This document shows positions 1 to 5,948 of a stretch of DNA of 6,441 nucleotides, piece by piece. The translations under genes were made by a program, and so were the position numbers. The notes under the pieces were generated by a model, which was not told where the DNA came from, did not search any database, and worked only from the letters and a program-made list of their open reading frames with translations. The stretch spans positions 1 through 6,441 of the forward strand of contig RFNX01000479.1 in the NCBI GenBank assembly GCA_009926905.1. The letters are read 5' to 3'. Numbering within the stretch: position 1 is the stretch's first letter; every line of letters starts with the position of its first letter. The stretch is from Flavobacteriales bacterium (GTDB lineage: Bacteria > Bacteroidota > Bacteroidia > Flavobacteriales_D > Crocinitomicaceae).

Positions 1-20
1 ATTCTAATCAGTTTTTTTTT

Positions 21-45
21 GATCTAGTGTTTCTTTCACTGGATT
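21..45 (+). promoter_or_regulatory. Possible leader hairpin upstream of the T9SS repeat protein gene
   Basis: GATCTAGTG (21-29) can pair with CACTGGATT (37-45) in nine pairs, two of them G-U, around the loop TTTCTTT. An alternative pairing, CTAATCAG (4-11) with CTGGATTAG (39-47, one bulged G), uses the same 3' arm, so the two exclude each other. No Bacteroidota promoter consensus (TAnnTTTG) is visible in 1-114, so it is not known whether this region is transcribed. Weak support. Confidence 0.25.
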
Positions 46-114
46 AGGGGATTATGAGCAAAAAAATCAAAAAAAGTGAATAAAAAATTTAAAAGCATTA
101 AAAACAAAGAGATC

Positions 115-198
115 ATGAAGAATACAATATCAAAACCATTTCGTTTCTTATTAGGTTTGATTTTATTATCGATTATTTCTAGTTCAGTATCTTTTGGA
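115..198 (+). other. Signal peptide of the T9SS repeat protein
   Basis: Residues 1-28 have a basic n-region (Lys2, Lys7, Arg10), a hydrophobic core FLLGLILLSII and a small polar c-region SSSVSFG. The likely signal peptidase I cut is after Gly28, leaving Gln29 as the mature N-terminus. Export by Sec is the first step expected for a type IX cargo. The exact cut site is inferred by eye. Confidence 0.8.
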
Positions 199-3100
199 CA
201 AACAATTTTAACAGGATCTGTGAGTACCAAGCATGTTTGTAGAGGAGGTTCGATTTCTGTTTCCTATTCTGCGAATGGTATGTTTGGCACCAACAACTCT
301 TTTAACGTTCAACTAAGCGCTCCCAATGGGACGTTTACTACTTTTACAGTTATTGGTTCACAATTAGTTTCTAATGTTTCAAACACCACTTTTTCTGGAG
401 TGATTACTGCAACGATTCCCGCAACAGCATCTGTAAGTGGTGCTTATCGTGTTCGTATTGTTGCAACCTCTCCACAAGTTATAGGATCTGTAAATGCTGA
501 TCAAATTTATGTGCTTGGTGCTCCAGCGAACCCAACATTTAATATGGCTTCATCTATTTGTTCAGGTCAGTCATTTGTACTTCCTAATACATCATCTAAT
601 AATATTGGTGGAACTTGGTCGCCAGCTTTGAACAACACTTCAACAACTACATATACATTTACGCCCAATTCAAACTTTTGTGCAAATACAGCTGTTAGAA
701 CAATCAGTGTTACTCCAACGCAAGAGCCAATTTTCAATCAAGCTGAATCAGTTTGTGCTGGCAATACAATCTTAGCCTTACCAACTCAATCTTTGAACAA
801 CATTACAGGTACATGGTCCCCAGCTTTGAACAATACACAAACAACCACTTATACTTTTACAGCAACTACAGGTTCTTGTATTTTACCAAAAACTATGACA
901 ATCACTGTGAATCCTAGGGTGCAGCCGGTTTTTGAAATGGCAACATATAGTCAATCCTACTGCTCTGGTGATAGCATTGTACCTTTTCCGCAAACATCTT
1001 TAAATGGAATTTCTGGGACATGGTGGCCTGCAATTAATAATCAAAATACAACAAATTATACATTTACACCATCTCAAGGAGTTTGTGCAGCTCAAGTAAA
1101 TCAATCTATAGTTGTGAATCAAAGTGCAATTATTGATACAATTGTTGCCGCTTATCAAACTTACACATGGCCAGTAAATGGTGAAACATATACTTCTTCT
1201 GGGATTTATACTTATGTTGAAGGTTGTACTGTTAAGAAGTTGAAATTAACGATTGTAACTTCATGTGTAGTTGCAACTCCAGGGCTGATTTCTGGATTGT
1301 CAACAGGGTTATGTGTTGGTGGTGTTTCAACCACGACCTTTTCGATTTTACCAGTTACAAACGCTACAAGTTATGTTTGGACAGCTCCTGCAGGAACAAC
1401 AATAGTTTCAGGACAAGGAACAACATCCATTGTTCTAAATATTGAGGAAGGGTTTACTTCTGGTAATTTAGCAGTTAAATCTGTTAACCCATGCGCAGAA
1501 AGTACTGAGCGCATTAAATTAATCGGCTCGATTTTGGCAAGACCAGCATCGATTTCAGGTTCAGTAGCAGGTTTGTGCGCAGTAGGCAACTCAAATCCAA
1601 CATATATTGCTACCACAGTTGCTAATGCTGAAAATTACACTTGGATTTCTCCAGAAGGTACGGCAATTACAACAGGACAAGGAACTCAAACAATTTCACT
1701 TAACATAGCTGACAGTTTTGTTTCTGGCAACTTAGTTGTTACAGCGAACAATGTGTGCGGAAGTAGTTTGCCTACTAGCATTGCAATTAGTTCCTTGGCA
1801 GCTCAACCAGGAGTTATTACTGGAGTTTCGACAGGATTGGGAGTAAATGGAACTCAAACAACAACTTATTCCATTGCAAGTGTTAATGGTGCCATAGAAT
1901 ACTTATGGACAGTTCCAACTGGAGCAACGATTGTTTCAGGTCAAGGAACAGTTTCAATCACAGTAGAATTTAATTCAAGTTTCACATCAGGTAATTTGAG
2001 TGTTGAATCTTTAAACGCTTGTGGAAACAGTCTTAAACGTACTCTTATTTTATATTCCGTACCGAGAATTCCATTATCAATTTCTGGAGCTTTTACAAGT
2101 ATCTGTTCACAAGTATCGTCAGAATTAACGTACTCGATTGCCCCAGTCTTAGGAGCCACAAGTTACACGTGGACAGTACCAGTAGGAACCATTATACTAT
2201 CAGGACAAGGGACAAACTCTATTACTTTAAGTATTACAAGTAGTTTTGCTTCAGGAAATTTATCTGTTACTGCCAATAACATATGTGGAAGCAGCGCACC
2301 AAGAATTTTGATGCTTAATTCTACTCCGAGAGTACCAGGAATAATTAGTGGTATTTCATCTGGTTTGTGTTCAATAGGTACATCAATATCATCTTATAAG
2401 ATAGTACCAGTTTTAGGTGCTGTGAATTATACATGGACAGTACCAACAGGTGCAACAATTGTTTCAGGACAAGGAACAGATTCAATTAGTGTTGAGTTTT
2501 CGGGAGTATTCACTTCAGGTTCTCTTAGTGTTGTTGCAAACAATGCTTGCGGAAGTAGCGCACCAAGAGTTTTAGCATTAAACTCAGTTCCAAGATTACC
2601 AGGTTTAATTACGGGTAGAACGAACGATTTATGTCCAGATACCAATGGAGTTTTAACATATACGATAGCACCAGTTGCTGGAGCAACAAGTTATTTGTGG
2701 ACAGTGCCTGCAGGAACAACCCTTCTTTCAGGTCAAGGAACAACATCGATTTCATTGTCGGTTTCAGCCGACTTTATTTCTGGACCATTGAGAATTGCAG
2801 CAACTAACGGATGCGGAGTAGGAGCAGAGAGATCTGTGTGGTTGAGATCTATACCATTAACACCTGCAATAACAAGCGGTTCAGTTACTCCTTGTGGAAC
2901 AGAAACATACACTTGTTCTTCAGTTACAGGAGCTGTTGGATATACATGGACTGTACCCGCAGGATTAGTAATCATTTCAGGTCAAGGAACTAATACTATC
3001 ACAGTTAATGTTACAAATGCAACTGTTTCAGGAAACATCCAAGTTAGGGCGTTTAATAATTGTAAGACAGGAGCACCTGGTTCTTTGAGAGTTAGATCAT

Positions 3101-3426
3101 GTTTACCCTCTGTTTCAAGAACTATGTCAACAGAAATTACTGAAGAATCTATTTCAAATAGTGAGTTAATTACAAAAATTGAAGCAGTTGTTTATCCGAA
3201 CCCAACAAATGGAGAAGTAAATATTGAGTTTACAAACGAATTAGAAAAGAATGTAAGTATTGAGTTATATGACATGATAGGTAACAAAGTTTCAAAATCA
3301 GATATACCAGCAGGAAGTACAGTTGGAAACTTAACACTTGAGGGAATGACTTCAGGAATGTATTTGTTACAAGTTGTAAATTCAAACAATGATATTATTT
3401 ATAAAACGAAAGTATCAAAACAATAA
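115..3426 (+). CDS. Secreted multi-repeat protein with PKD-like repeats and T9SS type A sorting domain
   Basis: Encodes 1103 residues, probably exported by Sec, then moved across the outer membrane by the type IX system and released or anchored at the surface. Seen: a signal peptide (1-28); a beta-rich N-terminal region (about 29-139); three repeats with a GTW(S/W)PA(L/I)NN core (from 140, 205 and 271); a single TYTW...GIYTY module (about 338-388); seven PKD-like repeats (389-996) sharing W-x-x-P, GQGT and a late Cys; a polar linker (997-1024); and a sorting domain (1025-1103). No catalytic motif is visible, so an adhesive or structural role is inference. Start: ATG at 115 puts a standard n-region (KNTISKPFR) before the hydrophobic core. 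An in-frame GTG at 76 would add 13 Lys-rich residues and is less likely. The gene stands alone and ends at a strong terminator. Product class is sure; function is unknown. Confidence 0.94.
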   Translation: MKNTISKPFRFLLGLILLSIISSSVSFGQTILTGSVSTKHVCRGGSISVSYSANGMFGTNNSFNVQLSAPNGTFTTFTVIGSQLVSNVSNTTFSGVITATIPATASVSGAYRVRIVATSPQVIGSVNADQIYVLGAPANPTFNMASSICSGQSFVLPNTSSNNIGGTWSPALNNTSTTTYTFTPNSNFCANTAVRTISVTPTQEPIFNQAESVCAGNTILALPTQSLNNITGTWSPALNNTQTTTYTFTATTGSCILPKTMTITVNPRVQPVFEMATYSQSYCSGDSIVPFPQTSLNGISGTWWPAINNQNTTNYTFTPSQGVCAAQVNQSIVVNQSAIIDTIVAAYQTYTWPVNGETYTSSGIYTYVEGCTVKKLKLTIVTSCVVATPGLISGLSTGLCVGGVSTTTFSILPVTNATSYVWTAPAGTTIVSGQGTTSIVLNIEEGFTSGNLAVKSVNPCAESTERIKLIGSILARPASISGSVAGLCAVGNSNPTYIATTVANAENYTWISPEGTAITTGQGTQTISLNIADSFVSGNLVVTANNVCGSSLPTSIAISSLAAQPGVITGVSTGLGVNGTQTTTYSIASVNGAIEYLWTVPTGATIVSGQGTVSITVEFNSSFTSGNLSVESLNACGNSLKRTLILYSVPRIPLSISGAFTSICSQVSSELTYSIAPVLGATSYTWTVPVGTIILSGQGTNSITLSITSSFASGNLSVTANNICGSSAPRILMLNSTPRVPGIISGISSGLCSIGTSISSYKIVPVLGAVNYTWTVPTGATIVSGQGTDSISVEFSGVFTSGSLSVVANNACGSSAPRVLALNSVPRLPGLITGRTNDLCPDTNGVLTYTIAPVAGATSYLWTVPAGTTLLSGQGTTSISLSVSADFISGPLRIAATNGCGVGAERSVWLRSIPLTPAITSGSVTPCGTETYTCSSVTGAVGYTWTVPAGLVIISGQGTNTITVNVTNATVSGNIQVRAFNNCKTGAPGSLRVRSCLPSVSRTMSTEITEESISNSELITKIEAVVYPNPTNGEVNIEFTNELEKNVSIELYDMIGNKVSKSDIPAGSTVGNLTLEGMTSGMYLLQVVNSNNDIIYKTKVSKQ
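532..1125 (+). repeat. Three tandem ~65-residue GTW-type repeats
   Basis: Units begin at 532, 727 and 925, a spacing of 195 and 198 bp. Each runs P-x-F, then a Cys-x-Gly pair, then an LP or FP, then G-T-W-(S/W)-P-A-(L/I)-N-N, then T-T-x-Y-T-F, then a second Cys. The first two units share the exact core GTWSPALNNT and the DNA word GCTTTGAACAA. The third has diverged (GTWWPAINN) and carries about two extra residues before its first Cys. Such repeats are common in large secreted Flavobacteriia proteins, probably as Ig-like beta-sandwiches; the two Cys per unit could form a disulfide (inference). Confidence 0.88.
1126..1278 (+). other. Single TYTW...GIYTY module between the two repeat arrays
   Basis: This 51-residue stretch, about residues 338-388, contains YQTYTWPVNGETYTSSGIYTY followed by a Gly-Cys and a Lys-rich KKLKLTI strand. 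The pattern (TYTW-x-NG-x-x-Y-x-x-SG-x-Y) is one I know from repeat-rich secreted Bacteroidota proteins, where it is often tandem. Here it occurs once and joins the GTW repeats to the PKD-like array. No function can be assigned. Confidence 0.6.
1279..3102 (+). repeat. Seven PKD-like tandem repeats with exact 264-bp period
   Basis: Units begin at 1279, 1543, 1807, 2071, 2335, 2599 and 2863. Each of the six intervals is exactly 264 bp (88 codons); the last unit is 240 bp. Within a unit, Cys12, Tyr or Phe21, Trp34, Pro37, Gly39, GQGT at 45-48, Ser-Gly at 61-62 and Cys72 hold their positions. Unit 3 has Gly instead of Cys12. Unit 7 is five residues shorter before its Trp and has extra cysteines. 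By my hand count, units 3 and 5 are the most alike among units 3 to 6 (about 61% identity). Each unit is probably one beta-sandwich domain, so the array would form a stiff rod (inference). Confidence 0.93.
3187..3423 (+). other. C-terminal type IX secretion (type A) sorting domain
   Basis: Residues 1025-1103 match the Por secretion tail family: VYPNPTNGEVNIEF at the start, then the strand IELYDMIGNKV, then SGMYLLQV, ending in the basic tail KTKVSKQ. This domain directs cargo through the T9SS translocon and is normally removed by the sortase-like PorU. It implies that the host has a T9SS, whose genes are not in this window. Confidence 0.95.
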
Positions 3427-3445
3427 TCAAGGATTAACCTACAAT

Positions 3446-3483
3446 AAAGCTCTTTGTGAATCGTCATAAAGAGCTTTTTTTTT
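3446..3483 (+). terminator. Rho-independent terminator of the T9SS repeat protein gene
   Basis: A perfect 10-bp stem (AAAGCTCTTT at 3446-3455 with AAAGAGCTTT at 3468-3477) extends inward by GTGA/TCAT, including one G-U pair, to 14 bp closed by an ATCG tetraloop at 3460-3463. A run of nine T at 3475-3483 overlaps the stem's 3' end. It begins 20 bases after the TAA at 3424-3426. The other strand has no U tract, so it acts only on the plus strand. Confidence 0.92.
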
Positions 3484-3835
3484 AAATTCAACTGCTAATT
3501 AATATGTTATTTGTTTAAACGTTTAGGCGAATAAAGAATTTAGTAAAAATAATTGAACTAAGCTTAATACTTATTTTCTTTTATTCTGAAAACATATTCA
3601 AGTGTCTATTTATTTAGATATGATAAATAGACAATTGAAAGCGTCAGTAAATAAACTCAATTAAAACATATTTGGCATATCACTTAAACTGTTTAAAGTG
3701 TGACTCCAAACTATTGGATTACATGACGGCGAATACTTGAGTTGTGATAAAGGGTTAAGCGTAAGACTAGATTCTCTTAAATCGTTTCTCAGACTTTAAT
3801 TCAGTTAGTAATTAGCAATAAATAGAAAGCAATTA
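3484..3835. other. Gene-free convergent intergenic spacer
   Basis: These 352 AT-rich bases lie between the terminator of the plus-strand gene and the stop codon of the minus-strand operon. I see no supported gene: the longest open stretches are about 30-45 codons, without a plausible start or family resemblance. There is no tRNA-like T-loop or anticodon arm. The stretch does hold several inverted repeats: overlapping palindromes at 3513-3525, a long hairpin at 3597-3639 and a cluster at 3681-3718. A terminator for the minus-strand operon is expected here, but none with a clear U tract is visible. Confidence 0.7.
3597..3639. repeat. Long imperfect inverted repeat (hairpin) in the spacer
   Basis: An 11-bp perfect stem pairs TGTCTATTTAT (3603-3613) with ATAAATAGACA (3623-3633) around the 9-base loop TTAGATATG. 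After one G/A mismatch (3602 against 3634), the stem continues with TTCAA (3597-3601) and TTGAA (3635-3639), giving 16 of 17 paired positions. No T tract follows on the plus strand, and only TATGTTTTC follows on the minus strand, so it is a poor intrinsic terminator. It could be a weak operon end, an RNA structure or a remnant of a small mobile repeat. Confidence 0.6.
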
Positions 3836-4318
3836 TTAACGTAGCCTATTCAAAGAATCCAACAGCTTTTTATCACGGATGATACCGATTTGTGCCAATA
3901 AAGTAAAAGGTAAACCAGCAACAATCAGATAGAAACCAAGATCAAGTTCTTTAGTTGCTTCTTCAGAGCTAACACATGTACTACAAACTTGAGAAGCGAT
4001 AACCACACCTATTGTCATCAATAAATACAAATAGAAAATCGCTCTTGCTAATTTCACTTGAAAATTCAACTTTTTATAGCTCATCAAAGCGAAGAAAATA
4101 AATAGAATAAAAGCAATAATCACAATATAATAAGGCGTGGAAGAAATTGTTTCTGTTTTTGAATCGGGACTTCCAGTTATTCTACTTTCTACTCCAAAAG
4201 CACTAAAAGCGTAAGTTGTTTTTTCAGTTACAAATCTAAAAATGTCCATTCCCGTTAAAAGAATAGCCAATAAAATCATTGAGATAGCGAAGTATAAAGT
4301 TTGTAAGCGTTGAATCAT
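3836..4318 (-). CDS. DUF4293 family integral membrane protein
   Basis: Encodes 160 residues with four predicted membrane segments at about 8-26, 62-80, 92-111 and 127-147. The MIQRLQTLYF start and the basic C-terminal tail IIRDKKLLDSLNRLR match the pattern I know for DUF4293, a family of short four-helix membrane proteins largely confined to Bacteroidota. Biochemical function is unknown. A CSTC motif at residues 112-115, at the end of helix 3, could bind metal or be redox-active, but that is inference. The ATG at 4316-4318 lies 13 bases after the aroC stop, separated by a poly-A stretch and no strong Shine-Dalgarno. It is probably the last gene of the leftward operon. Length is normal for the family and no defect is seen. 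Confidence 0.88.
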   Translation of the reverse strand: MIQRLQTLYFAISMILLAILLTGMDIFRFVTEKTTYAFSAFGVESRITGSPDSKTETISSTPYYIVIIAFILFIFFALMSYKKLNFQVKLARAIFYLYLLMTIGVVIASQVCSTCVSSEEATKELDLGFYLIVAGLPFTLLAQIGIIRDKKLLDSLNRLR

Positions 4319-4331
4319 TTTCTGTTTTTTT

Positions 4332-5399
4332 TTACAAATGTATGGACTTATTTCTAAGATAGAAATCTAAAATTGTAATTGCTGCCATTGCTTCAACAAT
4401 TGGAACGGCTCTTGGAACCACACATGCATCGTGACGACCTTTACCTTCCAACTCAATTGCTTCACCTTGAATTGTGATACTTTCTTGCGATTGCATCAAT
4501 GTAGCAACTGGTTTGAAAGCAACGCGAAATGAAATTGGCATTCCATTTGAAATTCCACCTTGAATTCCGCCTGAATGATTGGTTTTTGTCGTTCCGTCAG
4601 TATTGAAAAGATCATTGTGTTCCGAACCGCGCATTGTGAGGGCTTCAAATCCACTTCCGATTTCAAAACCTTTTACTGCATTGATGGATAACATTGCTTT
4701 TCCCAATTCAGCATGTAATTTATCAAAAACTGGTTCACCTAAACCAATAGGAACATTTTCTATTACACATCGAATTGCACCACCAATCGTATCTCCGTCT
4801 TTTCGAACGGTACGAATTAATTCTTCCATTTCAGCTGCAACTTGAGCATCTGGACAACGAATAATGTTTGATTCAATTAGTTCTGATTGATAAAAATCCG
4901 CAGAATTTAATTGTATTTTACCGATTTGATCAACATACGTTGAAAAACGAACGCCAACGGATTGTAACATTTGTTTAGCAATAGCTCCAGCCACTACTCT
5001 ACTTGCCGTTTCTCTTGCACTGCTTCTTCCGCCGCCTTTGTAATCGCGAATTCCAAACTTTTCTTGATACGTAAAATCAGCATGGGAAGGACGAAAAGCT
5101 TCTTTTAAATGGGCGTAATCATTCGATTTTTGATTTTCATTTGGAATTATAAACCCAATTGGAGCACCTGTTGTTTTTCCTTCAAAAATTCCAGATAGAA
5201 ATTGAACTTTATCACTTTCTTTTCGTTGAGTAACAATCGCTGACTGTCCAGGTTTTCTTTTATCAAGTTCCGATTGAATGACTTCGAAGTCCAATTCTAA
5301 ATTAGCAGGAACACCATCAATTACACCGCCAATAGCAATTCCATGAGATTCGCCAAAAGTGCTTAATTTAAAGATTGTTCCGAAACTTGAACCAGCCAT
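4332..5399 (-). CDS. aroC: Chorismate synthase
   Basis: Encodes the last shikimate-pathway enzyme, which converts 5-enolpyruvylshikimate 3-phosphate to chorismate and phosphate using reduced FMN that is not net consumed. It acts in the cytoplasm and feeds aromatic amino acid, folate and menaquinone synthesis. Seen in 355 residues: GESHG at 16-20; RPSHAD at 103-108; the FMN/substrate signature GGGRSSARE at 122-130; [10 protein letters not shown] at 242-251; [11 protein letters not shown] at 276-286; and [11 protein letters not shown] at 321-331. The two conserved active-site histidines are His19 and His106. Length and motifs are complete, so it looks functional. The start is firm because MAGSSFG is the usual N-terminus and the ATG lies 3 bases after the upstream metallopeptidase stop. 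Translation is therefore probably coupled. No attenuator or feedback site is visible. Confidence 0.98.
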   Translation of the reverse strand: MAGSSFGTIFKLSTFGESHGIAIGGVIDGVPANLELDFEVIQSELDKRKPGQSAIVTQRKESDKVQFLSGIFEGKTTGAPIGFIIPNENQKSNDYAHLKEAFRPSHADFTYQEKFGIRDYKGGGRSSARETASRVVAGAIAKQMLQSVGVRFSTYVDQIGKIQLNSADFYQSELIESNIIRCPDAQVAAEMEELIRTVRKDGDTIGGAIRCVIENVPIGLGEPVFDKLHAELGKAMLSINAVKGFEIGSGFEALTMRGSEHNDLFNTDGTTKTNHSGGIQGGISNGMPISFRVAFKPVATLMQSQESITIQGEAIELEGKGRHDACVVPRAVPIVEAMAAITILDFYLRNKSIHL

Positions 5400-5402
5400 A
5401 GT

Positions 5403-5948
5403 TTACCAGATTTTCACACGTTTTTCAGGTGCTAAATATAATGAATCTGTTTTCTTAACGTCAAATGCTTCATAGAATTCAGGAATATTTCTCACCACAC
5501 CATTGATTCTAAACTTAGAAGGTGAATGAGGATCGGAAGCAACTTGAGAACGTAATGCTTCTTCTCTGTCTTTATTCAACCAAACTTGCGCCCATCCAAT
5601 AAACACGCGTTGAAGTCCTGTGAATTTATCCATTTTGGGAGCTTCTTTTCCATTCAAACTCATTTTATAAGCTTTAATTGCAATGCTTAATCCTCCTAGA
5701 TCTCCAATGTTTTCACCTAGGGTAAATTCGCCATTTACATTCAAATCAGGGAAAACTTTAAAGCTGTCGTATTGTGCAACCAATGCATTTGTTCTTGCTT
5801 TAAAAGATTTTAAATCTTTAGCTGTCCACCAATTTCTCATTTTACCATCGCCATCAAAAGTTGCTCCTTGGTCGTCGAAACCATGTCCGATTTCATGTCC
5901 AATTACACCACCGATTGCACCGTAATTTACTGCATCATCAGCATTCAT
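5403..5948 (-). CDS. Downstream fragment of the frameshifted M13 metallopeptidase (zinc-site half)
   Basis: A 181-residue frame starts at an ATG (5946-5948) that overlaps the TGA of the upstream fragment as ATGA. It contains HEIGH (residues 18-22), the third ligand Glu79 with Asp83, and the C-terminal substrate-site region through VKIW. It lacks NAYY and the FPAAILQ strand, so it is unlikely to fold as an active enzyme alone. This ATG is a normal internal Met codon in family members. Automated annotation may report it as an independent 181-residue M13 protein, which would be misleading. Confidence 0.6.
   Translation of the reverse strand: MNADDAVNYGAIGGVIGHEIGHGFDDQGATFDGDGKMRNWWTAKDLKSFKARTNALVAQYDSFKVFPDLNVNGEFTLGENIGDLGGLSIAIKAYKMSLNGKEAPKMDKFTGLQRVFIGWAQVWLNKDREEALRSQVASDPHSPSKFRINGVVRNIPEFYEAFDVKKTDSLYLAPEKRVKIW

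Noticed and set aside
1..114. Promoter for the secreted protein gene
   Set aside because: No Bacteroidota-type TAnnTTTG with a TTTG at suitable spacing was found by eye; the promoter may lie left of the window or be non-consensus.
36..230. Minus-strand 64-codon frame opposite the leader and signal peptide
   Set aside because: Its hydrophobic character mirrors the signal peptide on the other strand; there is no family resemblance and it overlaps a confident gene.
1263..1445. Plus-strand 60-codon frame rich in Cys, Trp and Asn inside the repeat array, and a similar one at 2811-2993
   Set aside because: Out-of-frame readings of the secreted repeat gene with unnatural composition and no recognisable start context.
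1371..2975. Several minus-strand frames of 70-80 codons opposite the PKD-like array
   Set aside because: They are antisense shadows of the repeat: their shared words such as PCPETI are the reverse complement of the SGQGT region.
1279..3102. CRISPR-like or other non-coding array suggested by the regular spacing
   Set aside because: The 264-bp unit is an open protein repeat with codon-level conservation, far longer than CRISPR repeats, and has no short direct repeat with unique spacers.
3446..3483. Bidirectional use of the terminator to end the minus-strand operon as well
   Set aside because: On the minus strand the stem is followed by ATTGTAGG with no U tract, so it should not terminate leftward transcription efficiently.
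3661..3800. A minus-strand open stretch of about 44 codons in the spacer, possibly a degraded gene
   Set aside because: It has no start codon near its 5' end and no recognisable family; an open stretch this short is expected by chance.
3700..3800. Possible tRNA or small structured RNA in the spacer
   Set aside because: There is no T-loop consensus, acceptor stem or anticodon arm; the only structures are short palindromes.
4579..4845. Plus-strand 88-codon frame inside aroC
   Set aside because: Opposite a complete chorismate synthase with all signatures intact; it has no family resemblance.
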